Shown here piece by piece: positions 33,880 through 45,942 of a DNA stretch of 64,000 bases. The notes under the pieces are model-generated. The model had not been told where the DNA came from. It was given only the letters and a program-made list of their open reading frames with translations, and searched no databases. This stretch comes from Pyrenochaeta sp. MPI-SDFR-AT-0127. Lineage: Eukaryota > Ascomycota > Dothideomycetes > Pleosporales > Cucurbitariaceae. How positions within the stretch are numbered: position 1 is the first letter of the stretch; each line of letters opens with the position of its first letter. The DNA is taken from assembly GCA_020747015.1 (NCBI GenBank), contig JAGTJM010000040.1:222871-286870 (forward strand), given 5' to 3'. The position numbers and the translations under genes are program-made.

Positions 33880-34352
33880 ATTGAAGGTTCACGGAGGAGA
33901 TGCGGAGCTCTCGTGGAACATGAACTGCGCCTCTGTGCGCACTTTGATGGATGTCGCGATAGTCGTGTGCTTGTGTAGACAGCAATTCAATGCGTCTTGA
34001 TTCGATAAGTACGTGTGGTTGGACTCGGTAGATTATGGCGTGCGCAATTGATGATGTTCCCTGGCCGAAGCTGTTCACACAAAAAGTGAGCGGGAGGGAG
34101 CGCGCCAAGCTTTACTCCGATTGGCTCCGCGCTACGTTTCTGCTATCGTGTCCCAAAGCTCCAGTTACCAGGTCCGTAATCAACACGTTTAAACTTACTT
34201 TCTTCCCTCTGCGTTCGACTTTCGGGGTTGTCTTACTTTAGCCTTTCTGGCCAACTTTATGTAGCTTCTGCTACAAATTATAGATTTGGAACATTCTCCG
34301 TCCACTCACTTTCGAAATTAGCCACCGTTTTCGGTGCATTTGACAGAGCAGG

Positions 34353-35749
34353 ATGCTCTTAAGGATAGCGCTGTTCGTTGTCATTGCTTGTTTAGCACTA
34401 CTTGTTGTTGGCGCAGAGGACTACTATAAGGTATTCAATGCTCTCCTTTTTCTCACTCGTGATTACACCAATTGTACATCAACTTCGGCCAACCGCTAAC
34501 GTACTTCAACAGTTACTCGGACTTAAAAAGAATGCTTCCGATCGCGAGATCAAGAAGGCGTATCGAAGTCTTAGCAAAAAGTACCACCCTGATAAGAATC
34601 CGTATGTCTACCAGACCTGTCTTGAGTAGTCACGAAGTACTGACACCTCACAGTGGTGACGAGACAGCAAGCCAAAAGTTTGTTGAAGTAGCCGAAGCCT
34701 ACGAAGTTCTCAGTAACGAGGAAACACGCAAGATCTATGACCAATACGGCCACGATGGCATTCAACAGCATAAGCAAGGTGGCGGCCCACGCCAGCACAA
34801 CGATCCTTTCGACCTTTTCTCGCGTTTCTTCGGCGGCTCAGGGCACTTTGGACACCATGGTGGGGAGCGAAGAGGACCAAATATGGAAGTTCGAGTCGCA
34901 ATACCGCTTCGCGACTTTTACAACGGGCGAAAGACAGAGTTCACGATAGAGAAGCAGGCCATTTGCTCAGCCTGCGAAGGTTCAGGCTCGGAAGATGGAC
35001 ATGTAGAAACATGCAATACTTGTGGCGGACGAGGAGTACGGATACAGAGACAACAGCTCGCACCAGGACTGTTCCAGCAAGTACAGGTTCATTGTGACAA
35101 GTGTGGCGGTAAAGGAAAGACAATCAAGCATCCCTGCCCTGTCTGCAGCGGCAGCCGAGTTGTTCGAGAATCAGAGACGCATAAACTGGAGATCGAAAAG
35201 GGCATGCCAAAGGGTGTGCGTATCACATACGAGAATGAAGGCGACGAAAGCCCCGACTGGGTTGCCGGAGATCTTATCGTCCACCTCGTGGAAGCAGACC
35301 CAGCACTTGGACAAGAAGAGCACGAGCGAACAGATGGCACCTTCTTCCGCCGCCGCGGCAAAGATCTATTTTGGCGCGAAGTTCTCTCGTTAAGGGAAGC
35401 ATGGATGGGTGACTGGACACGCAATGTCACCCACCTTGACGGCCATATCGTGCAGCTCTCACGTAAGCGCGGCGAGGTCGTACAACCCCACACCGTGGAA
35501 GTCATCAAAGATGAAGGCGTACCGATTTGGCACCAACAACTGGAAAACAACGAGGGCGAGAAGTGGGGTGATTTGCACGTCGAGTATGTAGTCGTGTTGC
35601 CAGATCTCATGGAGAAGAGCATGGAGAAAGACTTTTGGAGTGTGTGGGAGAAGTATAGGAAGAAGAAGGGCCAAAGTCTTGATGCAGCGTGGGGAAGACC
35701 AGAAGGCGCGATTAAGATGCCTGTTGAAGAGGATCATGATGAGTTATAG
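34353..35749 (+). CDS. SCJ1: ER-lumenal DnaJ co-chaperone (Scj1/ERdj3-like) with HDEL
   Basis: Three exons: 34353-34430, 34513-34601 and 34654-35749 (introns 82 and 52 bp); 420 aa. It stimulates the ATPase of the ER Hsp70 (Kar2/BiP) in folding and ERAD. Visible in order: a signal peptide (LLRIALFVVIACLALLVVGA); a J domain (EDYYKLLGLKKNAS, HPD in YHPDKN, YEVLSNEETRKIYDQYG); a Gly/Phe-type linker; a four-repeat zinc-binding region (CSACEGSG, CNTCGGRG, CDKCGGKG, CPVCSGSR); substrate-binding C-domains; and the ER-retrieval tetrapeptide HDEL at the very C-terminus. Signal peptide, type I DnaJ layout and HDEL together give the assignment. A GAA-NN-TTC pair (34288-34297) sits about 56 bp upstream of the ATG; two heat-shock-element half sites are weak evidence. 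Confidence 0.95.
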
Positions 35750-36225
35750 ATTTGATGTTTGAATTCGTATGAGGATACCCGGTGATGAAGTCGGAGTTGA
35801 GGCGTTCATCTAAGCAGTCATAGATTGACGGGCTGGCATTAGAGTGTATCAAGTACGTAAAGTAACAGAGTATCGTGTTCAAGACAATGATCATGATTAT
35901 ACATGTTGCAAGTGCTGTATAGTTTAGCACAAGGATTCTCATAAGCAGCTCAAATCGATAGTCAAAAGGCTCGGCCTGTAGGGTAAGCTTGTGTTATAGA
36001 ATGGTGCACATCTTTGCCCACAATTATGATGACATGCTCTTTGCGTATATGATGGGATTGAAACTATATTCTGTGCACATAGTATACATGATTGATGGGT
36101 ATCGCAATAACTCATCAAACCGCCATTCCCCGGATGCCCAAAACTCCGGTCAGTATGCTCGTCACAGGTCATACGCCTTTTAATGCTTAATGTGTTTCGT
36201 AAATGCGTACAGTTCGTCAATGAAA
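35750..36225. other. Intergenic between converging genes
   Basis: About 475 bp, AT-rich, between the 3' ends of the DnaJ and Cdc7-type genes. It holds only chance frames; terminators and 3' UTRs are expected here. Confidence 0.6.
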
Positions 36226-37663
36226 TCACGTCTCAACGAGATCAACCATGTCCTCGTCCGCCTCGCTGTCATCGTACGCTTTGGCGATGAATGGGTGGCG
36301 AAGAGCCTCATCGGCAGTAATACGCTTTGCCGGATTGCACTCTAATAGGCGATACAAGAACTGCACTGCCTCTTTCTCTTCCTCATCTAGCTCCTTTTTC
36401 GGTTGCGTCTTGTCACCTGTTCGTCCTGTGCACCAGAGGATAATCTTCTCCAAGCTATGACCGCCCTCACTGTAGCTCGGAACGTTAGTCTCAAAGACCT
36501 GACCGTGCAAAAGAGCGGTCTCTCGCATCTTCTTCCTTCCAAATATGGTTGTAATCTCAAGCAAGGCATCGATATCATCCGCACTGTGGAAGAAAGGGAA
36601 GCGCCGTGAAAGCATGGTCAGTAAAATGACGCCCACGCTCCACATATCGATCGAGCAAGTTTGCTGAGTGCACTTGAGGAGCACTTCCGGAGCACGGAAT
36701 CCACGGGTGCCTGCTCGATTGGCTCGACGGCTATTACGTGTATCGTTCTTCGGATAGCTGGAGGCGTTGTGGCCTGACGACTGTGTCTGTGCGTAGACGC
36801 TATGAGCAATCCTATGGCGACGGTCCTCATCAGACATATGGCAAGCACAGTTATGCCAGTCAGTGCCCTCACGCTCAGCTAGGCCAAAGTCGACTAGGAC
36901 CCCACGGGACTGTGCCGGGTTGTAGAGGAAGTTGGTAGGCTTGACATCGCGGTGAAGGATCCCCTTTGCATGTACTGATCGAAGTGCAGTCAACATACTC
37001 TTAAAGTAGAGACGCATCTCCGATATTTTCATGTCACGGTAATAATCCCGAAAATCATGATGCTGAAAGTATGGCAAAACAGCAACAACCTGGTCCAGGT
37101 GGCGAAAAGCAGTAATGAGGGGGCATACTGTATCGGAATCCCTCAAGTCGTAGAGTAGTTCGAGCTCGTTAAAGATGCGTATGGGACTGCTGGTGACATA
37201 GATCTTTTTGATGGCAACGTAGTGGGGTCGCCGCGAAGGGCGACGCCTGTGTACAGGCGACGACCACTTGCGCTCCTCACGCTCATCAATGTCCCAATTA
37301 TTGTTGTACTTGTTGTACTCCAGGTCCTCAGCCTTGTACACGGTTGAGAATGTTCCTGCAAGTCAACGTGAGCCCACCCCGCTTCCCTGCATCCGGCAAA
37401 CCAATGATTTGAGACTTACCTTCTCCAATGCGGTTAATCAGTCGAAAACGCTTGCTGATGCCGACAAATGTCTCTTCAAAACGCGCCATGTCTTCCTGGA
37501 CAGAGTCCTCGACTTCTTCGTCGCTGCTGTCTACCGTGTGCCCACTTTCCTCGAGCGGATCCATGCTTTCGTCTAGTGTTTCTTCGGCCGCCTCTTCTTT
37601 GAGGTTGTCCTCATGAACATCGATGTGCTCTGCATGAGGCAACGATGTGCGTGCCTTTGCCAT
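36226..37663 (-). CDS. CDC7: Cdc7/Hsk1-type protein kinase
   Basis: Two exons on the minus strand, 37663-37420 and 37355-36226, with a 64-bp intron inside the glycine-rich loop; the join restores RIGEGTFSTVYKA. 457 aa. Nuclear Ser/Thr kinase that with Dbf4 phosphorylates MCM proteins to fire replication origins. Kinase motifs: VAIKKIYVTSSPIRIFNELELL, HRDVKPTNFLY (catalytic loop), VDFGLAE (DFG), a long basic insert between DFG and APE as typical of Cdc7, GTRGFRAPEVLL, and SIDMWSVGVILL. The N-terminal 80 residues are acidic. The start chosen is ATG at 37663 in a strong CACCATGG context; an upstream in-frame ATG about 54 bp earlier is possible. Divergent from the condensin gene. Confidence 0.92.
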
Positions 37664-37733
37664 GGTGGAGTGGCTGGTGATGTCGTGTTGTGTGGTGCGC
37701 GCGAGAAGAGTACTCATCGGAATTACATGGTAG

Positions 37734-37739
37734 ACGCGT
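37734..37739. promoter_or_regulatory. MCB-like element (ACGCGT) in shared divergent promoter
   Basis: ACGCGT is the palindromic core bound by the MBF G1/S regulator in yeasts. One copy sits about 70 bp upstream of the kinase start and 180 bp upstream of the condensin start; a second copy at 37925-37930 falls inside the first condensin codons. Both genes act in the chromosome cycle, so joint G1/S control is plausible, but one hexamer can occur by chance. Confidence 0.45.
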
Positions 37740-37916
37740 CGGAACGACACCAACACTAGCCCGCAATAGGAAACAACCACAACAAACAACCACAACCGCG
37801 CCTGCCGTGCATCGACAACCTGCATTTCCACATTCACTTGCGCAAACGCACCCTCGACGGCCTTTCGTCGCTTCTTGTTTCTAACTTTTTTTTCCCTCCC
37901 GGCGATTCTGTGCATC

Positions 37917-40900
37917 ATGGACGCACGCGTGGATTTTGACATCATTGAGGCAATTAAGCTGTTTGACAGCGATCCATCCACAATTCCAACACCAGAGGCT
38001 CCACAAGCGCTGCAAGACTGCGAGGATGACCCAGAATCGCTGTCGTCTCCGGGGTTAATCAACAGCGAGTTAAATCCTGTTGTTGACGTCGTTGCGGAGA
38101 GCCCCGATGCGATTACTCGTAGCTCAGTGTTTGATACTCTACAATTCCTCTTGAAGTGCGTCCCCGCCTCTGAGCAAACTCCAAAACGTGGAAACACACC
38201 CTGACCATAGACTCTGCGCTATATAGATCATCGTCACAAATACCGCCCGCAACCCTCAGCAAAATCCTTGACCTCATAGTCTCTGCCCTCTCGACACAAG
38301 CCGACATCATCCACGCAGACCTCGAAGCCGAAGAACAAGATGCAATACCACATCACAAGAACATTCTCGAGATGTATGGTTTTCTACTTCGGTGGACCAT
38401 ATCAGCGGTTGAAACCAGAGCGCTCGAGAAATCCGCATCAGCCCCGGCGGCGAGGGGGCGGGGTAAGGCCGCGAAGACAAAGTCAGGAGTTGCCAAAGAT
38501 GGTAGCTGGGATGTCTCGGCGCAGCTGGAGACAGCCCTCGACCGTATGAGCAAGGTGCTGAGGCTCAAGTTGGGCCGCATATTTGTGACCACCTCGGAGC
38601 GGGACACCTTCATCGGCCTTTTCACAAAGCCAGTTTACCACATCCTCGAAAATGAGGCGAGAGTAAAGAGCAGTGCGATTCGAAATCATTGCTTCAGGGT
38701 CCTGTGTATCGCTGTCAAGCACCATGGACATGCATACAGTGAGTTCCAATGATAACCTGGGCACAATGCCGCTAATATGTCCAACAGCGGCGCAAACTTC
38801 AATCAATCAAAGCCTGACATACTTCGAACATTTATCCGAGCCAATGGCCGAGTTCCTATTTACTCTAGCCGATGCCTATGACTACCCACAGCTGACCGAA
38901 GATGTTCTGAAAGATATCAGTGGCAAGGAATTCAGCGCTACAGATCTTAAGGGTCCAAAGTCCATTTCGACTTTCCTCACAAAAATCTCTGAACTGACAC
39001 CACATCTTGTCATCAAACAGATGACTTTACTGGCAAATTTGCTTGACAGCGAGGTATTTAGTCACGAACGCCCCAACGGCCTTGAACTAACAGATTTATA
39101 GTCATATACTCTTCGATGTGCGCTTATCGAAGTTTGCGGGAATCTCATTGTCATGCTTAGCAAACTGAGCCAGGACGACCGCAGCGAAAACCACAAAGCG
39201 CAGATTCGAATCTTCTTCGACGTGCTTGAGGATCGATTCCTTGACATTAACCCCTACTGCCGGTGCCGAGTCATCCAAGTCTACGTCAAGCTTTGTGATT
39301 TGGAGCAAAAATATCCTAAGCGCCGCCAGAAAGTCGCTGAACTCGCCGCTCGAAGCCTTGAGGACAAGAGTAGCAACGTACGTCGGAATGCCATCAAACT
39401 ACTTGCAAAGCTAGTTTCAACACACCCATTCACTGCCTTCGATGGTGGACTGCTCTCAACCAAGGACTGGACACAAAGATTAGACGACTGTGAAGAGCAG
39501 ATAAACGCACTACAACCTCCAGAGGAACTTCGAGAACGCGCCCCAGGCGACCAGACTGTTGACGAGACTTTGCTACAGGACGCAACTCAAGCTGAAGATG
39601 TTGGCTCTACAGATCCAAAACACCCCTCAGAAATGACTGAGGAAGAAAGAGCCGCTGCGATTGAGAAAGCCCAAAAGGATGCTGCGACCGTACAAGAACT
39701 CGACAAGTTTCAAACAATGCGAAAATTCTTATTGGAAGCGCTTAAGTTCATTGAAATTATCAATGAGGCTGCTGAAGTTGTCACGCATTTATTGTCCTCA
39801 AAGAATAAGAGCGAGGTCATCGAAGCCATGGACTTCTTCACAACCATAGATGCCTACAAGATTGCGAATGCAAAACTCGGTATCCGGAGAATGCTGCGCC
39901 TCATCTGGACAAAGGGTAACAGCGATGAAGGCAAGGGAGTTCAAACTCACCTCCTTGAATGTTATAAGGGCTTGTTTTTTGACGCACCACCTGGGTTCGA
40001 TGCCAACGCAGTTGCGAACTACATCTCAAAGAACATGATCAGTTTGACGTTCGGTACGACCCCCGCAGAACTTACCTCTCTTGAACAGCTCCTCAGCACT
40101 ATGATGAAGCAGGGGTTGGTGAACGAACTTGTCATTCAGAAATTGTGGCAAATCTATGGGTATCAAAAGAAGGACATCTCCAAAAATCAGCGTCGCGGAG
40201 CGATTATAGTTCTAGGCATGTTGGCACTCTCATCGCCTGACATTGTGGTGCAGGAAATGGAGGCGTGCCTGCGGATCGGCCTGGGAGAATTGGGCAGAAG
40301 AGATTTCGGATTGGCCCGCTACACATGCATTGCTCTACGTCGCATGAGCCCACCTCCGGGGAAGCAGGCCGCTACTGCCACTCCAACCCCGACTGTCAAG
40401 TTACCGAACGATCATGCAGTCTTGGTGAGATTGGCCGCCATGACTGAGATCGAATCGGACAGTAAGGAATGGTATGGGGTCGCAGAGCAAGCGATTGGTG
40501 CTATCTACGTCCTGTCCAAACATCCAGATGTTCTTTGTTCTGCGATCATCCGCCGGGTAACCAAGCGCGTCTTTGCCGCACAGGCTCAGTCTCGGCCTAC
40601 ATCAAGATCGAGTGCGGATGAGGTGGACGAAATGACAATACCAGCCGAAGAAGCACTGACAGAACCTCCTGTGAATGGCGAAACACAGTCAAAGAAGCAA
40701 AATTCCGCATTGGCTCTATCTCAACTTCTGTTCATTGTGGGGCACATTGCGATTAAACAGATCGTTCATCTTGAACTCTGTGAGCTAGAATTCAAACGCC
40801 GGAAAGCGGAGAAGGACAAAAAGACAACACCCACGCCTCGGAAGTCATTAGCGTCAGCAGCAGATCCTACGCCCATTAAGAAAGGCCGCAAGCGTGGTGC

Positions 40901-41827
40901 CACCAAGGAGCAGACTCCAGCAGCTGAAGAAGCTGCAGATGAGTTGGATCTCATGGCCGGTACAACGGAGGATGACTTCACCGAAGCAATTGCCCATGTT
41001 CGAGAACGCGAGCTGCTATTTGGACCCCAGTCTCTCCTTGCAAACTTTGGTCCATTGGTAGCAGACATCTGTGCGAACAACACATCATACAATCACCCGA
41101 CCCTACAAGCACAAGCTGCATTATGCTTAGCCAAGCTGATGTGTGTCAGCTCAGAGTACTGCGAGACTAACTTAGGCCTCTTGCTCACTATCCTTGAGCG
41201 AAGTCAAGACGCTGTCGTTCGCAGTAATCTTGTAGTCGCTCTTGGTGACATGGCAGTCTGCTTCAACCACCTTATTGATGAAAACACTGACTTCCTCTAC
41301 CGCCGCTTGAACGATGGAGATGCGAGCGTTAAACGAACATGTCTCATGACATTGACGTTCCTCATCTTGGCTGGTCAGGTCAAGGTTAAAGGCCAGCTCG
41401 GCGAGATGGCCAAGTGTCTTGAAGACAGTGATAAGAAGATCGCAGATATGGCACGCATGTTCTTCACTGAGCTCTCCACCAAGGATAACGCTGTATACAA
41501 CCAGTTTGTCGACATGTTCAGTGTGCTCAGTGCGGACTCTGCGCTTGATGAAGATGCCTTTAAGAGGATTATCAAGTTCTTGGCAGGGTTCATTGAAAAG
41601 GTATGTTGCATGAAGCGCAGAAAACAACATGGCTGCAAGAGACTAACTGTATGCAGGACAAACACGCAAAGCAGTTGTCCAACAAACTCGCTGCCAGGCT
41701 ACCAAGAGCAGAGAACGAGAGACAATGGAATGACGTTTCATACACTCTCGGCCTCCTTCAGCACAAGGATGAAGAAATTCAGAAGATGGTCGCTGAAGGC
41801 TTCCGGATTATTCAAGCGACTGCCTAA
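37917..41827 (+). CDS. Condensin complex subunit 1 (CAP-D2/Ycs4/Cnd1)
   Basis: Five exons: 37917-38155, 38227-38738, 38788-39053, 39102-41600 and 41657-41827 (introns 71, 49, 48 and 56 bp); 1228 aa, the usual length. HEAT-repeat, non-SMC subunit of condensin, which compacts and segregates mitotic chromosomes. Signs: the N-terminal helical region (MYGFLLRWTISAVE, then basic RGKAAKTK); NPYCRCRVIQVY and VRRNAIKLLAKLVSTHPF; then the well-conserved C-terminal cohesin/condensin HEAT block (VRSNLVVALGDMAVCFNHLID, RRLNDGDASVKRTCLMTLTFLILAG, VKGQLGEMAKCLED). The last exon restores DKHAKQLSNKLAARL. The 0.25-kb divergent promoter is shared with the Cdc7-type kinase. Confidence 0.95.
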
Positions 41828-43011
41828 GGTGTGTTTTAGTGGTTGCTATGCCCGTACATGATTCATGAGATACCTTGGGAAGGAATGGGGATCATTTCGG
41901 TGTTCTTTTGCTTCATAGTATCTTGTTTCGTAGTTTTGCATATATCTTGGATTGCTGCTTGCTTGGGTGATCAATCCAAATACAGCGCCATGTACAAAAC
42001 AAATCCACTCGGGTTCTTTTGGTGACCCATATAGGACTCTCAATAAACTCGTCCTTGCTTGAAGCTCATAACAACGTGAGACACCGATGACTTTTATAAG
42101 GATCCTGTTAAGTGTCACGCACAGATATCGATGAATGCTCTTCGCTCGGTATCGAAATAACATTTGTGACCTCAATTGCAGTGGTGGGATATGTTACCGC
42201 CACGCCATGCTTATAATGTAAAGACGCTCTCGTCCCCGAACGGGTTAGCGCACCCAGGTTTGGGATAGCAGGCGCTTGGACCATGCTCTATCCACGGTCA
42301 CTCCTCGAGACAGAGCTACACCTGGACTTTTCTTCGGAACCATCCAGTTTCTCAATAAGTGTTCCTCTTGATTGCCATGCATAAGCCACTGTGCACTCAG
42401 CCACTAATCTCAGTTCACGCACGTTGTGGCTGCTGCCTCATAAGCGCCGGAATCCCGTTCGGGCGAAACACGTTGACTCCTTCGGAGGAATGAGACTTGT
42501 GCAACACAAGCGTTCAAATTGATGTGAGGGGCCTGTAATTCGTTGTATCCATCCTATCTTCACATTCTAGTCCCAAAGACCCTTTTTCCACAAGACTCTC
42601 GGCCGTTCTGCTACGTTAGTTCAATCTCTTGTAACCGGTCGAGCCTACTAAATCACTCTTGAGCGGGAAAAAGACCGTAAGTGAGATCTCAAACTTGTCT
42701 CAAGATCGCTGACCGTAAGTGGCGAGTCGGGAAACGGGCATGCGTGGCGATGCATCGGAGCTCTACCTTGCATGCAACCCCCAACCGGTAATGTGGAGCC
42801 ATATCTTCTTCGTGCACTCGCCCTAAACCGTGTCGCGTGCTTTCGTTCGCTCTATTTGCTTGTGCTTCCTAATTACATACCGGTCACAGCAGTCGGGGTA
42901 ATTTGTGATTCCGTGGTCGTCATGCATTTCTTCTCAACGTGAGGCTATTCTTTCCCTCCTTCGTTGCCCTTGCTGTCTTCGTCTCGTATACTCTGGCCCA
43001 GCAATCTCATT
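41828..43011. other. Intergenic, no gene seen
   Basis: About 1.2 kb between the condensin 3' end and the rhodopsin-domain gene. It contains only short frames. A frame from TTG at 42939 reads partly hydrophobic (FFPSFVALAVFVSYTLAQ) but ends without a domain and overlaps the next gene's first exon in another frame. Confidence 0.55.
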
Positions 43012-44190
43012 ATGGGAGCAAACCACTCAATACCGGCCAATTACAGTGCCGTGGCGTACACTGTTCTAGCTCTGGACATCATCTTGACAACTGCAGCGGT
43101 TGTGGGGAGGACGGTGTCACGCAAGTTGATGAAGGCAAGACTCTCGACGGACAACACACTGACATATATTGCCTATGTATGTTCTTTTCTCTCAGTTATT
43201 ATACCTGAATGCTGATGGAACCAGTCTTCCAACCTTGGACTGCTGCTATCTGGGCTACTTCTGACCGCTTCCGGGGCCCTCAACCTTGACGAAATTTCAG
43301 CCCAAAATGAGGATAAACGGCATTTCTCTAGAGCAGCATACAGTTCACTAGCCATTATTTACGTGGCTACGATCACTTTCATCAAACTGTCGATCCTTTT
43401 CCTATATAGAAGAACATTTACCATGTTCGAGACCTGGTTTCGTTGGGCGTGGTGGACGATCCTCCAACTTGTTATCTTATGGACAGTAACTGGTATCATC
43501 TTGCTCGCTCTTCAAGGGGTTGGCCAGATGCCAATGACATCCTTTTCAAGACTAGGCATATCCATTACTGGCTTCATCAATGCCTTTTCCGACATCTTGC
43601 TGTTACTGATGCCAGCAATTATGATCTCGAGGATGACGCTTCAAAGGAAGCAAAAGATTGCGCTTATATCAATTTTTGGTATTGGAGGAGTGTATGATGT
43701 CTCTATTGAACCGCTTTGGAAGCTTCATACTGACTGTCAGCGCAGCGCTACGATTGTATCGACCGTTCGCGCAGCAATTTTCTTGATCAATCGCAATCAA
43801 CAGTTGAATGAAGCGTACTCGAACTATCTCGACACAGTTCTCACTGCTACAGAGTCTTCTGCTGGCCTGATGTGTGCCTGTCTTCCTCTCACAAAACCCA
43901 TCGTCATCCAGTTCACCAAGTGGATTCAGAACCTGCGAGGCCTTGATACCGCTCACCAGGGTTGGACTACTGTAACCGACTCCCAGAAGAGTAACGTCAA
44001 GAATAAAGATAGGACAATTACGAGAATTGACGAGTATCACATCCAGCTATTGCCTATTGCACTATCACATGAGACACAATCCCGGCTAGACCGAGAAACT
44101 ATGGTGGTTGAAAGGCCGTGGCAGAGCGTCGGCCACTATGAAACCACAGCGCACTGCGAGTCACATAGATCTAGAGAAACTGGCAGTTAA
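43012..44190 (+). CDS. Seven-TM-like membrane protein of the fungal rhodopsin-domain (SAT4/Pth11-related) family
   Basis: Exons 43012-43176 and 43225 onward (48-bp intron). A second intron, 43690-43740 (GTGTAT ... CTGACTGTCAG), is very likely although it is in frame and stop-free: 51 bp, typical ends and branch site, and its 17-residue readthrough (VYDVSIEPLWKLHTDCQ) breaks an expected membrane helix. With it removed the protein has 359 aa, otherwise 376. Hydrophobic segments: YTVLALDIILTTAAVVG, LGLLLSGLLLTASGAL, SLAIIYVATITFIKLSILFLY (with the family's YRR), TILQLVILWTVTGIILLAL, AFSDILLLLMPAIMI, and TESSAGLMCACLPL. Plasma-membrane location and a receptor-like role are family-level inference. 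The C-terminal tail is hydrophilic. Confidence 0.83.
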
Positions 44191-44571
44191 CTTGTAGTGC
44201 GGATGATTTTGCAGAACACATGGGGTCAAAATAGGACATACGTTGATGCTACCAAAATTTGCTGACAGGTCGCCACTTAACGCTTCGTTCCACCTTCTAA
44301 GAGACTGCGAAATGAAATCGGATTATCAGCAGGAACAGTGCACAAGTTGCATCATATACGAGGCAGCTGGCTGTTCCTGCTGCTCCGGCTATGGCTGCCT
44401 GCTTTGGGCAGCCGTTGTGTAAACAAAGCCTCGCACCTCATCAGTGGACTCACGACCAGCGTTCATCTCACCCTTCACAGCATTGCAAGTCACATTTTGC
44501 CATAAATACTTTTCGCAAAGCACGGCTGCAGGAATAGTACGGACTGGAGCACACAACGACTGGGCTCGATC

Positions 44572-45942
44572 ATGGATTTAGCTCAAGTCAAACCAGAGCC
44601 TAGTTGTGAGGCAAAAGAACCTGAGCTGCTCTCTCCAGAGGCAATCAAACTTGAAGTAGAGGAGCATGAAGGCATAAAGAGCAGCATATCACATCCTCAA
44701 GTAGACAACTCGGTCTCCTCATTGCCGTCGATGGAGGGTCATCCAGCACTTCAGACTGAGGGGGACTCATTGCGTAGTGGGTCAGATTAATGTTATTCCT
44801 GGACTTTAGCTGACACATATTCAGAGGATCTGACTTCACAGAACGAGTATGCCGTGCTTCAAGAAAGCCACTGTAAGCTCGTGGATCAGCTCCGCAAGCT
44901 CTGCCAACTGTGCTCGGCCTACACTGAAGTGATTTATGGTTTCTCTTCGCATGAAAATCGGAATGCTAGCATCAGCCAACTTCGCGCGGAGGCCGGCCGG
45001 GACGGTCTACGAGCGAAAGCCCTTGAGACTGAAATACTTCGGCCGATCATAAATGACGCAGGTGGCCTTCAAGCTTTCATTTCACAGGCGCAAATTGTGC
45101 GCTCGCTGATTGGGCAAACCGGAGGCCTCCAGGGGCTAGAAAAGGCAGTATCACAGGCAAATATCAAAGTAGATGAGACGGAAGGCCTGCATACTCTAGG
45201 CCTCCTTGTTGCGGAGGTGAACATCCTACGAGCAAAACAGAGGGAGTATGACGAATTGCGATGTACCGTGGATGGACCAAATGGACTGAAATTCAAAGCC
45301 GCATGTTATGAGAAGCTGGAGCAATTGTTTGCTGGATTTCAAAATATATCTGCCCAAGCCGCCCATCAACACACTGGGCCTGCAAATGCAAGCGTCAATG
45401 GGATAGTCGCAACATACAACGCTCCTGTGGAATCCATACAGAACCAGCCACACACTTCATCCGTAAGCACTGGTGCCGCTACGATCAATCCTGCACGTGC
45501 TAGTCGCATTTCTGCTACGCGAATCGAAGACGATCCCGATCGTGACTTGTACGAAGCTACACCCCTCGTTACTGAACCACGAAACAGAACAGGTTCAAAC
45601 AAATTGCCTCTTGGCAAATCTCAACCAGCTTCGTTCTTCTTCGACATGACGAACAGACGGATAGACAAAGAGAAAAAGGAACATAATGGTCTGTGGATAA
45701 ACGCAGTGAAGCGTCCACGAATTGATGGTGGGCATGCTTCAGCTTCCGTTCAAGCCTCTTTTGCGGGTAACTCTATCAGGGATCATACACATGCGGGTCA
45801 AGCCCAAACATTCTCCGGAAAGCCACAATTTGGTGACTCTGGGGTCCAGAGAGAGAAGGCTGAAAGAGTATACCGGCAAGAGCTGGAGGAAGTGGCCAAG
45901 AAGCTCCAGGAGGAGGGATGGATCCAAGAAAGGAAAGCGTAA
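44572..45942 (+). CDS. Hypothetical helical protein with degenerate GGLxxL repeats
   Basis: Not a family I recognise. Two exons, 44572-44773 and 44825-45942, over a 51-bp intron (GTAGTG ... branch GCTGAC ... CAG); 439 aa. The first 70 residues are acidic (AQVKPEPSCEAKEPELL). Residues about 95-250 are helical/coiled-coil-like, with a motif recurring at roughly 25-35-residue spacing: AGGLQAF, TGGLQGL, TEGLHTL, PNGLKFK. The rest is low-complexity and basic, ending in a charged helix (YRQELEEVAKKLQEEGW). A nuclear location is possible from basic patches (KRPRID), but function is unknown. Exon structure and codon use look like a real gene. Confidence 0.7.

Noticed and set aside
34288..34297. Heat-shock element before the DnaJ gene
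   Set aside because: Only two half sites (GAA-NN-TTC); too weak for a regulatory call.
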